From NCBI GenBank assembly GCA_045577615.1, contig JAZNIT010000031.1, forward strand, positions 1 through 29,463: a stretch of DNA of 29,463 bases, in the 5' to 3' direction. A model generated the notes under the pieces. The model worked only from the letters and a program-made list of their open reading frames with translations. It searched no databases and was not told the origin of the DNA. Numbering within the stretch: position 1 is the first letter of the stretch; each line of letters begins with the position of its first letter. A program made the translations under genes and the position numbers. This DNA is from RGIG2206 sp045577615. GTDB lineage: Bacteria > Bacillota > Clostridia > Oscillospirales > Acutalibacteraceae. This document shows positions 1-6,941 of this stretch, in pieces.

Positions 1-7
1 TTCCCAT
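1..7 (-). CDS. Start of a leftward gene cut by the window edge
   Basis: Only Met-Gly and one further base are inside the window (ATG read on the minus strand at 7-5). The start is supported by a strong ribosome site, GGGAGG at 22-17, with nine bases between it and the ATG. Nothing can be said about the product from two residues. The structured leader to its right resembles the left end of IS200/IS605-type elements, whose tnpA ribosome site is held in a hairpin, so a small transposase is one possibility. This is inference only. Confidence 0.3.
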
Positions 8-17
8 TTTGAATGAC

Positions 18-76
18 CTCCCTTTGTGTTTTTTATTGCAGTTGGCAGACCGCAATCTTATTATACACAAAGGGAG
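18..76 (-). promoter_or_regulatory. Inverted repeat that masks the ribosome site of the leftward gene
   Basis: A perfect 12-bp inverted repeat (CTCCCTTTGTGT at 18-29 and its complement at 65-76) encloses 35 bases. The arm nearest the gene contains the minus-strand ribosome site GGGAGG. If the whole repeat is transcribed leftward it would hide the site. However, a TATAAT-like -10 (complement at 60-65) lies inside the loop and overlaps the far arm by one base, so transcripts starting there would lack the far arm and be open. Read on the plus strand, the repeat is followed by a run of T, so it could also act as a terminator for rightward transcription. Confidence 0.5.
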
Positions 77-111
77 TTTTTATTCTATTTTCAACTATAT
101 AATTCTTACCG

Positions 112-179
112 AACCACGCGTCTAACGCGTGGTTTTCGTTATACAACAAATACCCATCCTTTCGGGTGGATATTTTTTC
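112..179. repeat. Two adjacent hairpins in the leader, one terminator-like
   Basis: AACCACGCG at 112-120 pairs perfectly with 126-134 around a TCTAA loop. A second hairpin pairs 152-159 with 164-171 (one mismatch and one wobble) around CTTT/TTTC and is followed on the plus strand by ATTTTTTC, as in an intrinsic terminator. Stacked hairpins of this kind, together with the masked ribosome site at 18-76, are typical of the left ends of IS200-like elements. The assignment is not proven because no transposase is visible. Confidence 0.4.
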
Positions 180-287
180 TGTCGAAGAGGGATTCGAACC
201 ACGAAAGAGAGCGACTGCGAAACTATTGCGGCAGGAGTTTTTTCGTGATATAATTTCTTTAATATAAAAATAAAGGGGCAAATTTGC

Positions 288-848
288 AAAGAGGCGCATA
301 TTTCCATCAACGCCTACTACATTGCCGCAATAAGGCTTGCCAACAAAATGGCCGACGCCCTCTCTCTGCCTGCTTACAGAGATGAAAAGCCCCTTGTGGA
401 TGCTTTTGCAAGTGCCTTTTTTGACAGCGAAAAGGGCCTTTTTAAGGACGGTGAAGCCACCGACCACGTCAGTCTTGTGGGCAACAACTTCGTTTACAGT
501 TTTGGAATTGTTGACTCTGCCGATTTTAACCAAAAATTCCTCTCACTTTATCAAAGCCACGGCATAAGTTCTCTGTCATTCTTCTGCGTTTTTCCCGTCT
601 TGATGGGCTTTGTGCGAAACGGACGGGCAGACCTTATAAAGCAGGCTCTGCTTGACGAGGGTGCGTGGCGCCGCATATTGCGGGAGGGTGGCACCACCAC
701 CTTTGAGGGTTGGGGCAAGGACACCAAGTGGAACACCTCTCTTTTCCATCTTACAATGACTTATGCCGCTGTTTTTATGGCCGATGTGGACTTGAAAAAA
801 TATTCGGTTTCGGCTGATCAGACTGTCAAACTGCCACTTGTAAAATGA
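288..848 (+). pseudogene. 5'-truncated alpha-L-rhamnosidase-like fragment (GH78, six-hairpin barrel)
   Basis: The open frame runs from just after a stop at 246-248 to TGA at 846-848. Recognisable homology starts near 288 and resembles the last part of the (alpha/alpha)6 barrel of GH78 enzymes. The best signature is TTTFEGWGKDTKWNTSLFH at about residues 128-146 from the ATG at 348, close to the conserved 'TTxFEaWGk..KWNTSLcH' block near the C-terminus of this family. A full enzyme is roughly 700-900 residues, so the N-terminal sandwich domains and the catalytic acid region are missing. There is no convincing ribosome site before the ATG at 348. The left boundary joins AT-rich, hairpin-filled DNA, as expected if an insertion or deletion removed the front of the gene. 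The tail after the signature ends in residues unlike the usual beta-sandwich domain. It is probably a dead fragment. Confidence 0.55.
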
Positions 849-870
849 TTTTTAGTATAGTTATAAAAGC

Positions 871-955
871 GCTGTCATTCTGAGCGCAGCGAAGAATCCT
901 GCCTTCTGTGGCTGAGATTCTTCAGTCGCTGTCGCTCCTTCAAGAATGACACAGC
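871..955. repeat. Palindromic dispersed repeat (GTCATTCTGAGCGCAGCG type)
   Basis: Nested inverted repeats: GTCATTCT at 873-880 pairs with 943-950, and GAAGAATC at 891-898 pairs with 915-922. The unit is of the REP/BOX-like kind common between genes in gut Firmicutes. A related half copy lies at 13213-13237 on the other strand, matching 23 of 25 bases. Confidence 0.7.
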
Positions 956-1020
956 CACAGCAAATTAAAAAGACGAGGTTTTTAACAGTCGTACACATAA
1001 GGACAGTACAACAAGATACG

Positions 1021-1057
1021 AAAACACCCGTAGTTTTAAAAAACTACGGGTGTTTTT
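1021..1057 (+). terminator. Intrinsic terminator
   Basis: The stem AACACCCGTAGTT pairs with its complement across a short A/T loop and ends in TTTTT. Flanking A and T runs make it bidirectional. It isolates the peptidase E-like gene from the fragment upstream. Confidence 0.85.
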
Positions 1058-1086
1058 AATATTCTCTTTTTTTGTTAGTCAAGTTG

Positions 1087-1095
1087 TGCTATAAT
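1087..1095 (+). promoter_or_regulatory. Extended -10 promoter of the peptidase E-like gene
   Basis: TGCTATAAT gives a perfect TATAAT at 1090-1095 preceded by the TGn extension. No good -35 element sits 17 bases upstream, which fits an extended -10 promoter. The gene starts 40 bases downstream. Confidence 0.6.
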
Positions 1096-1135
1096 ACAAC
1101 TAACCGATAAATAAGAATTTGATGAGGTGATTAAG

Positions 1136-1741
1136 ATGCTTGTTTTATGTTCAAACGGATTATCAAGTGATATGTTACTAGCACAACTAAGTAGCAAAAT
1201 GGCTGATTGCAAGACTGCCGCTTTAGTTGTAACAGCAGATAATGAATACAAGGAAAACAATTATCACGTTCCAAGATGTGTTGCAGAATTACAATCTCTA
1301 AACTTGAATGTTAATATATTTGATTTGGATAAACAGCCTGCTGATTTGTTGCTGAACTATGATGTGGTTGAATTTATTGGAGGGAATCCATATTATTTGC
1401 TACAAGCCATTCAAAATAGCAATTCAATTGACATTTTAAGAACGATTGCTACAACAAAAATCCTAATTGGTTGGAGTGCTGCCGCCTTTGTTTTTGGACC
1501 AACACTTGAATTAGTAAATTGTTATTCACCCGAAATGAATTTCTTAGGATTAACAGATTTAAGTGGTCTGTCATTGACAGATGTTCAAGTGTTACCGCAC
1601 TATAGTAAGTTTCTTTCGAGATTTGAGAAATTTGAAGAGCAGTGTTGTATTTATGAAGAAAGACATGGTGTAAAGGTTATCCGTATAAATGACGGTGACG
1701 GGGTGTTTATTGATAAAGAAATTATTATCTGCAAAAGGTAA
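1136..1741 (+). CDS. Type 1 glutamine amidotransferase-like / peptidase E-like protein (S51 family)
   Basis: This 201-residue protein is slightly shorter than peptidase E (about 230 residues). It shows FIGGNPYYLL (residues about 82-91), the GGN loop preceding the nucleophile elbow, then GWSAAAFVFGP, matching the G-x-S-A-G/A-A elbow that holds the catalytic serine, and LPHYSKF with a candidate catalytic histidine. S51 enzymes cleave Asp-X dipeptides or cyanophycin. Many relatives have no tested substrate, so the activity is uncertain. I prefer ATG at 1136 over the in-frame GTG at 1127 because GAGGTG at 1124-1129 is then a ribosome site six bases away. The gene is clearly richer in A+T than its neighbours, has its own promoter and terminator, and sits between repeats, which suggests recent transfer. 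Confidence 0.8.
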   Translation: MLVLCSNGLSSDMLLAQLSSKMADCKTAALVVTADNEYKENNYHVPRCVAELQSLNLNVNIFDLDKQPADLLLNYDVVEFIGGNPYYLLQAIQNSNSIDILRTIATTKILIGWSAAAFVFGPTLELVNCYSPEMNFLGLTDLSGLSLTDVQVLPHYSKFLSRFEKFEEQCCIYEERHGVKVIRINDGDGVFIDKEIIICKR

Positions 1742-1802
1742 ATTCCAATTTATCGAATAGATGATATTTGTTTAGATAAGGGTTTTAGGGTCTCCTAAAA
1801 AG

Positions 1803-1826
1803 CGGAAAATGTGCCGTACATTTTCC
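1803..1826. repeat. Hairpin downstream of the peptidase E-like gene
   Basis: GGAAAATGT pairs perfectly with ACATTTTCC around GCCGT-type loop bases. It has no U-run and its role is unknown. Confidence 0.5.
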
Positions 1827-1853
1827 CTGCTTGTTACGGTATGAGACAAAACT

Positions 1854-1887
1854 AAAGCTGTGTAGAAATTTTCTACACAGCTTTTTT
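1854..1887 (+). terminator. Intrinsic terminator
   Basis: AAAGCTGTGTAGAAA is followed by its complement and TTTTTT. It is the likely end of the peptidase E-like transcript. Confidence 0.85.
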
Positions 1888-1913
1888 ACTATCTCAAGAG
1901 AAAATATTTTAAT

Positions 1914-2115
1914 GGTGATATTGTGAGACAGGTCTCACAGTGATATTTTTGATAAATCAAAAGTGATATTAAAACCTTGCGGTTTTAGTGATATTTTATT
2001 CGCTTATAAACTGCCGAAGGCAATAGCACTCGGCGGTAGCCGAATATAACTGCGCAGCAATAGAACTCGCCTTTGGCGAATAAAACTGGCGTTGTATCCT
2101 TACGGGTACAACGCC
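1914..2115. repeat. Array of small hairpins separated by an inverted set of 9-bp motifs
   Basis: Four 9-mers of the form (A/G)GTGATATT lie at 1914, 1939, 1962 and 1987. Four more, the reverse complement of the same consensus (AATAGCACT, AATATAACT, AATAGAACT, AATAAAACT), lie at 2022, 2043, 2059 and 2079. Between them are small palindromes of different sequence: GTGAGACAGGTCTCAC (1923-1938), TTTGATAAATCAAA (1948-1961), AAAACCTTGCGGTTTT (1971-1986), CGCCTTTGGCG (2068-2078) and a closing 12-bp stem at 2088-2115. The two motif sets face each other, so the whole unit can fold into a long stem carrying side hairpins. The last hairpin also sits just past the metG stop and, with the T-run that follows on the minus strand, could end that transcript. 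No coding potential was seen. Confidence 0.75.
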
Positions 2116-2138
2116 TATTCCTCGTCTTTTTTATAATT

Positions 2139-4064
2139 TTATCTGATTTTTGAGCCGGGCTCGACTCCGTCAAGGAAGATAACCTTAACGTCGTCGCCTG
2201 AGTCGGCGGCAAGAATCATACCGCAGCTTTCCACTCCGCAAAGGGTGGCAGGCTTAAGGTTGGCAACAACCACAACCGTCTTGCCTATAAGCTGCTCGGG
2301 GGTATAATACTGTGCGATGCCCGATGCAACGGTGCGCTCCTTGCCTGAGCCGTCGTCAAGAGTAAGCTTAAGCAGCTTCTTTGCGCGCTTTACAGGCTCG
2401 CAATCAAGAATTTTTGCGGCGCGAAGCTCAACCTTGGCAAACTCGTCAATGGTGATTTCGGCCATAGTTGCAACACCCTCTTTAGCCTCGGCCTTTGCAG
2501 CGGCAGCCTTGGCTGCCTCCATCTCTGCGGCAAGCTCCTTAAGCACCTTTTCGGTGTCGATGCGGGCAAACAGAGGAGTAGCCTCGCCCACCTTGAAGCT
2601 GTCAATGGTGCCAAATGCAAGGTCTTTATTGTCGCAGCCGATTTGGGCGCGGATACCCTTGCAGCAGTTGGGCACGATGGGCTCAAGCAATACCGACAAA
2701 ATGCGAATGCTCTCAAGCAAATGGTACATAACCGATTCAAGGCGAGCCTTTTGGCTTTCATCCTTGGCAAGCACCCAAGGAGCGGTTTCGTCGATATATT
2801 TGTTGCAGCGCTTGGCGAAGTTCATAACAAGGTCAACGGCGTCGGCGTTGCGATAAGCATCCATAAGAGTGTAATACTTTTCAACCGTTTCGGCAGCGCA
2901 TTTGATAACGTCACTGTCAAACTCGTCCATAGGTGCGCACTTGTTGGCGGTGCCGCCGAAATACTTGTTGGTCATTGCAACGGTGCGGTTAACAAGGTTG
3001 CCCAAGGTATTGGCAAGGTCGGTGTTGTAGCGGTTGATAAAGCTTTCATAGGTGATGTTGCCATCCTGAGCAAAGGGAATCTCGCTAAGCAGGTAATATC
3101 TTACTGCATCGCTGCCAAAACGGGCGGCCAGCTCGTCGGCATAGATAACGTTGCCCTTGGATTTGCTCATTTTATCCTCACCAAAGAGCACCCAGGGATG
3201 ACCGAGCACCTGCTTGGGAAGAGGCTCGCCCAAGGCCAACAAAAGTACGGGCCAATAGATGGTGTGGAAGCGAACGATATCCTTACCGATAACGTGCAAA
3301 TCGGCAGGCCACAGCTTGCTGTAAAACTCACCGCTGCCCTCGGGGTCGTAGCCGATACCGGTGATGTAGTTTGAAAGGGCGTCAATCCATACGTAGATTA
3401 CGTGCTCGGGGTCAAACTCAACGGGCACGCCCCATTTAAAGGAGCTTCTTGAAACGCACAAATCGTTAAGACCCGGCTTGATGAAGTTGTTGATCATCTC
3501 GGCCTTGCGTGACTCGGGCAAGAAGAAGTCGGGCACGCTTTCATAATATTCAAGCAGCTTGTCTGCATACTTTGAAAGGCGAAGGAAATATGCCTCCTCA
3601 TGGGCGTCGATTACGTCGCGACCGCAGTCGGGGCATTTGCCGTCTTTAAGCTGTGAGGGGGTGAAGAAGGACTCGCAGGGCACGCAATACTTGCCCTCGT
3701 ACTTGCCCTTGTAGATGTCGCCCTGATCGTAAAGGCGCTTAAAGATGTGCTGCACTGCCTTTTCGTGATAGTCGTCGGTAGTGCGGATGAATTTATCATA
3801 GGTAACATCAAGGCTGTCCCAAACCATTTTGATTTGGCCTGAAACGTTGTCTACATACTCCTTAGGAGTAATGCCTGCCTCTTTTGCCTGCTCTTCGATT
3901 TTTTGGCCGTGCTCGTCGGAGCCGGTCATAAAGTAAACATCAAAGCCGCGCATTCGCTTGTAGCGTGCAATCATATCGGCAAGCACGATATCGTATGAGT
4001 TGCCGATGTGGGGCTTGCGAGAGGTGTAGGCAATAGCCGTTGTGATGTAAAATTTGTTGCTCAT
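2139..4064 (-). CDS. metG: Methionine--tRNA ligase with C-terminal tRNA-binding domain
   Basis: Charges tRNA-Met with methionine in the cytosol. The 641-residue length and order match clostridial MetG. A Rossmann catalytic core carries the HIGN form of the HIGH motif at residues 19-22. A zinc knuckle has CVPC and CPDC pairs at about 128-148. KMSKSKGN, the KMSKS loop, lies near residue 300, and an anticodon-binding helical domain follows. A linker rich in Ala, Glu and Lys leads to a C-terminal OB-fold of the CsaA/EMAP type (EITIDEFAKVELRAAKIL onward), which aids dimerisation and tRNA binding. The ATG start is preceded by CGGAGAA. The gene is monocistronic, with its own promoter at 4162-4189. 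The leader is about 90 bases, too short for a T-box. Confidence 0.97.
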   Translation of the reverse strand: MSNKFYITTAIAYTSRKPHIGNSYDIVLADMIARYKRMRGFDVYFMTGSDEHGQKIEEQAKEAGITPKEYVDNVSGQIKMVWDSLDVTYDKFIRTTDDYHEKAVQHIFKRLYDQGDIYKGKYEGKYCVPCESFFTPSQLKDGKCPDCGRDVIDAHEEAYFLRLSKYADKLLEYYESVPDFFLPESRKAEMINNFIKPGLNDLCVSRSSFKWGVPVEFDPEHVIYVWIDALSNYITGIGYDPEGSGEFYSKLWPADLHVIGKDIVRFHTIYWPVLLLALGEPLPKQVLGHPWVLFGEDKMSKSKGNVIYADELAARFGSDAVRYYLLSEIPFAQDGNITYESFINRYNTDLANTLGNLVNRTVAMTNKYFGGTANKCAPMDEFDSDVIKCAAETVEKYYTLMDAYRNADAVDLVMNFAKRCNKYIDETAPWVLAKDESQKARLESVMYHLLESIRILSVLLEPIVPNCCKGIRAQIGCDNKDLAFGTIDSFKVGEATPLFARIDTEKVLKELAAEMEAAKAAAAKAEAKEGVATMAEITIDEFAKVELRAAKILDCEPVKRAKKLLKLTLDDGSGKERTVASGIAQYYTPEQLIGKTVVVVANLKPATLCGVESCGMILAADSGDDVKVIFLDGVEPGSKIR

Positions 4065-4161
4065 TTTATTCTCCGTTCAATGTGCCGATGATGCACATCC
4101 GCCTTATTTTTTGGCACAGGCGCTGCCCTAATTTGCACTGCTAATGATACAGTACCTTTGT

Positions 4162-4189
4162 ATTATACCAAAAAATTTGGCAAATTCAA
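4162..4189 (-). promoter_or_regulatory. Promoter of metG
   Basis: On the minus strand, TTGAAT (complement at 4184-4189) is followed after 16 bases by a perfect TATAAT (complement at 4162-4167). It lies about 100 bases before the metG start. Confidence 0.75.
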
Positions 4190-4274
4190 GGGGTGAGCGG
4201 CCTTTTTTTGCCCATAAAAAGGGCGGTTGTGCCAATCGACCAAAAAAGTTAGCATTTACTGTATGATTTGCTTA

Positions 4275-4302
4275 TTGAAATGGCGGGATTTAATGTTATA
4301 AT
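4275..4302 (+). promoter_or_regulatory. Promoter of the esterase operon
   Basis: TTGAAA at 4275-4280, a 16-bp spacer, and TATAAT at 4297-4302. It is followed by AAGGAG at 4313-4318 and ATG at 4326. It drives the four-gene run to 7798 and is divergent from metG. Confidence 0.75.
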
Positions 4303-4325
4303 TATAAAAAGCAAGGAGTGAGCCT

Positions 4326-4691
4326 ATGAAAAAAATCATCGCATTAGTATTAGTTTTAGTTATGTTTGCGGGCTGTGGCGGCAATGCCGAACCTGCCGAT
4401 TCATCCAAGGTGCCATCATCCAAGGCACCGTCATCAAGCACTCAATCGGCCGTCAGTCAGATTTATCCCGCCACCAATAATTACGAGCAAATTACATACA
4501 ACGTTACCGATATCGCCGACCGCCTCACTTTGGGCAACCGCTGCCCCATTGTCGAAAGTGCAAAGGGCATCGTTTTTGACCAGGCAGGCGCTAACTTCAG
4601 CTTTAAGGCTGATTGCGAGGGTGACGTTGCCGCTAACGTGCTTATTCAGTTTTTGAAGGAAAAGTTAGGACTTAAAGAGGTGTCACAATGA
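4326..4691 (+). CDS. Short lipoprotein; internally deleted paralogue of the next (CE2) gene
   Basis: A 121-residue product with a lipoprotein signal (MKKIIALVLV, lipobox FAGC, Cys17) and a Ser/Lys/Pro linker. Residues about 52-101 align by eye with residues about 59-113 of the following esterase. NYEQITYNVTDIADRL parallels DYQKHTYNLAEITQYL, and both share ADCEGDV. Immediately afterwards this protein switches to AANVLIQFLKEKLGL, which resembles the esterase's last residues (AAAELTAFIEKII). The whole SGNH catalytic domain (about 280 residues) is therefore missing, as if removed by an in-frame deletion in a tandem duplicate. It overlaps the next gene by ATGA. It has no catalytic residues and may be inert or a lipid-anchored carbohydrate-binding stub. 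Confidence 0.75.
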   Translation: MKKIIALVLVLVMFAGCGGNAEPADSSKVPSSKAPSSSTQSAVSQIYPATNNYEQITYNVTDIADRLTLGNRCPIVESAKGIVFDQAGANFSFKADCEGDVAANVLIQFLKEKLGLKEVSQ

Positions 4692-5932
4692 TTAAAAAAG
4701 CATTAGCATTGTTTTTGGCAGTACTGCTGATTTGCCTTTGCGGCTGCAGCGGAGAGGCACAAAATTCATCAACAACAGACGCAACATCCTCCAAACCCGA
4801 AGGAGATTCAAATATGCAAGTTCAAATTCAAGTTCCGCAACAAATCGTGCCCGAGGTTAACGACTACCAAAAACACACCTATAACCTTGCCGAGATAACT
4901 CAGTATCTTAAGTTAGACGGCCGTTGGGCCACCGCCAAAACAAGTGCAGAGGCAGGCTCAGTGCCCTGCATCACCTTTGACCACACAGCGCAGCTTTTGG
5001 CCTTTAACGCCGACTGCGAGGGTGACGTCGTGCTTAAGCTGAGCAGCAAAAGCAACAACACTCAAGATGTGCGAAACGAGCGTTACTATCTTGTAATTGT
5101 AGACGGCAAAGAAAGCCGTATAAAGACAAAAATCGACGCAAACACCGAGTCGGTCAATACCATTACCCTTGCAAAAGGGCTGGAAAGAGGCAGTCACACC
5201 TTTAAGATTTACCGTCAGACCGAGTTGAACTTTGGCTATGACAATCTTATTTCGGTCACTATAAACGGTGTGCCCACTAAGCGACCTGACGACAGCGCTC
5301 GCTACATAGAATTTCTCGGTGACTCAGTCACTGCAGGCTTTGGCAACCTGACCGTCAGAGCAGATAACGAGGAGCCCTCTTGCCCTGCAAAATCATCGGG
5401 CACCAACACCTATGCCTTTAAAACCGCCAAGGCTCTCGGCGCTGATATTTCTACCGTGGCTCGAAGCGGACTTGCCTATTCTTACGGATTGGGTTCAACC
5501 ATCTTTGATTATTGGAACAAGATTTCTTGGGCGCGCCAATCCTTGGGTGATTATCAGTGCCAACGTCAGCCCGACGTAGTGGTTATTGCCCTTGGCACCA
5601 ACGACCACAACTATTATAAGCAGCACGATATTACCGAGGCTCAGCTTTATCAAGTGGCTTACGACCTTATCAAGCTTGTGCGTGAGAGCCGTCCCGACTC
5701 TAAAATCGTATGGTACTACGGCATTATGGGCACGGGCTACGATGACGACAACGGCAAGAGAGTCAAGGATTATATTGCTCAGGCGATTGCCGACAACGGT
5801 GGCGAAAAGGCCAACATCTATCTGTGTATGTCAAGCTTCTCCTGCTATGACGGCGGTGGCTGGCATCCCGATCAGGCAGGTCACGACAAGGCTGCTGCAG
5901 AGCTAACCGCATTTATTGAAAAGATAATTTAA
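4688..5932 (+). CDS. Lipoprotein SGNH esterase, carbohydrate esterase family 2-like
   Basis: Probably removes acetyl groups from polysaccharides such as xylan or mannan at the cell surface. The signal peptide ends at the lipobox LCGC (Cys20). An N-terminal beta-sandwich (about 59-200) precedes the SGNH domain, the CE2 arrangement. The nucleophile block is FLGDSVTAGFG (Ser213), the oxyanion block is GTND (303-306), and the last block is GWHPDQAGH with catalytic His393. At 414 residues the length fits an anchored CE2. The start overlaps the previous stop by 4 bp and AGAGGTG lies just upstream, so it is translationally coupled. A second SGNH gene and a sugar isomerase follow, consistent with a glycan-use operon. 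The exact substrate cannot be told. Confidence 0.85.
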   Translation: MIKKALALFLAVLLICLCGCSGEAQNSSTTDATSSKPEGDSNMQVQIQVPQQIVPEVNDYQKHTYNLAEITQYLKLDGRWATAKTSAEAGSVPCITFDHTAQLLAFNADCEGDVVLKLSSKSNNTQDVRNERYYLVIVDGKESRIKTKIDANTESVNTITLAKGLERGSHTFKIYRQTELNFGYDNLISVTINGVPTKRPDDSARYIEFLGDSVTAGFGNLTVRADNEEPSCPAKSSGTNTYAFKTAKALGADISTVARSGLAYSYGLGSTIFDYWNKISWARQSLGDYQCQRQPDVVVIALGTNDHNYYKQHDITEAQLYQVAYDLIKLVRESRPDSKIVWYYGIMGTGYDDDNGKRVKDYIAQAIADNGGEKANIYLCMSSFSCYDGGGWHPDQAGHDKAAAELTAFIEKII

Positions 5933-5942
5933 GGTGATACAA

Positions 5943-6941
5943 ATGATTTTTAAGAACATTCTTCTTCACAACGTTGACGAGCTTTTGCCCACCGAGGATG
6001 GCGGCTTTGCAATGCTTCGCGCCCCATTGTCGGTAGAGCAGCACCTGAAGGATCCCGGTCCCAGAGCCAACCGATTTTGCACCGGTATGGAGCTGCGCTT
6101 TGTTATCCGCTCAGGCACTGCCCGCATCAAAATCCTTAGTGGTGACGCCTTCGTCTATTTCGGCAACATTCAGGGCGGATGGCAGGTTGTCAGCCACGCA
6201 GGCTCTGATGAGCCCCGATGGATTGAGGTTGCCTTTGACACCGACCGTATGCCCTACTTTGAGCGCATTGCCCAAGAGAACAATCACCCCTTCTCACCTC
6301 GTGTGGTGAGAATATTCACCCAGTCAAGCCCCGCTCCCGTAATCTACGACGTTGAGGGTGATGTTGAGGTGCCCACTGCTGATATGATGCCCAAAAAGAC
6401 CATTTTGGCATATGGCTCGTCCATCACCCACGGCTCATTGGCTATGCTGCCTATGACCACCTGGATAAATCAACTTGCCGACAACCTTGGCACCGACTGC
6501 CTGAACAGAGGCTATTCAGGCTCCTGCTTTGCTGAGCCCGAAATGGTAGACTACCTGTGCACCCTTGACTTTGACTGTGCCGTTGTCAGCTTTGGCGCAA
6601 ATATGAGCCTTTACACCGCGGAGGACTATGAACAAAGGGCGCGCTACCTTATCCCCACGCTGTGCAAAGCCCATCCCGACCGCAAATTTATTTTTATAGA
6701 TGCCACCTATCAGGCCAGCGACATCCTTCACGGCGACGAGGGCAAAATGGCGCAATTCCGCAAGATAATGTCCCGCCTTATGGCTGAATACAACTTCCCC
6801 AACGCCAAGTATGTGTGCGGCCTTGAGCTGCTTGACGGCTCTTGGGGCGTTTCGGGCGACCTTGTGCATCCCAACATTGTAGGCGTTAACTCTATTGCAA
6901 AAAATCTTACACCAATTGCTAAAGAGTGGTTTGAATTATGA
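5943..6941 (+). CDS. Cytoplasmic SGNH/GDSL hydrolase
   Basis: A 332-residue protein with an N-terminal beta-rich domain (about 1-145) and a C-terminal SGNH fold. Visible blocks are ILAYGSSITHG (nucleophile Ser160), GYSGS (block II Gly), SFGAN (block III Asn220) and DLVHP (Asp306/His309). It has no signal peptide, unlike the upstream esterase, so it probably finishes deacetylation of imported sugars or oligosaccharides inside the cell. ATG at 5943 is chosen over GTG at 5934 because AAGGTGA at 5931-5937 then serves as the ribosome site. It starts ten bases after the esterase stop and ends in an ATGA overlap with the isomerase. Confidence 0.85.
   Translation: MIFKNILLHNVDELLPTEDGGFAMLRAPLSVEQHLKDPGPRANRFCTGMELRFVIRSGTARIKILSGDAFVYFGNIQGGWQVVSHAGSDEPRWIEVAFDTDRMPYFERIAQENNHPFSPRVVRIFTQSSPAPVIYDVEGDVEVPTADMMPKKTILAYGSSITHGSLAMLPMTTWINQLADNLGTDCLNRGYSGSCFAEPEMVDYLCTLDFDCAVVSFGANMSLYTAEDYEQRARYLIPTLCKAHPDRKFIFIDATYQASDILHGDEGKMAQFRKIMSRLMAEYNFPNAKYVCGLELLDGSWGVSGDLVHPNIVGVNSIAKNLTPIAKEWFEL

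Noticed and set aside
181..240. tRNA-like 3' half (GATTCGAACC) on the minus strand
   Set aside because: The T-loop sequence is present, but the T-stem halves do not pair and no acceptor, D or anticodon arms can be drawn. At best it is a relic.
33..533. 166-residue minus-strand frame over the leader and rhamnosidase fragment
   Set aside because: It crosses hairpins and the opposite strand of the rhamnosidase frame, has no ribosome site, and reads as random residues.
1914..2115. CRISPR array
   Set aside because: Spacing is short and irregular, the motif is only 9 bp and flips direction mid-array, and the intervals are self-complementary. There are no cas genes.
4065..4160. T-box leader before metG
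   Set aside because: The leader from the predicted start is under 100 bases and lacks a specifier stem, T-box sequence and terminator.
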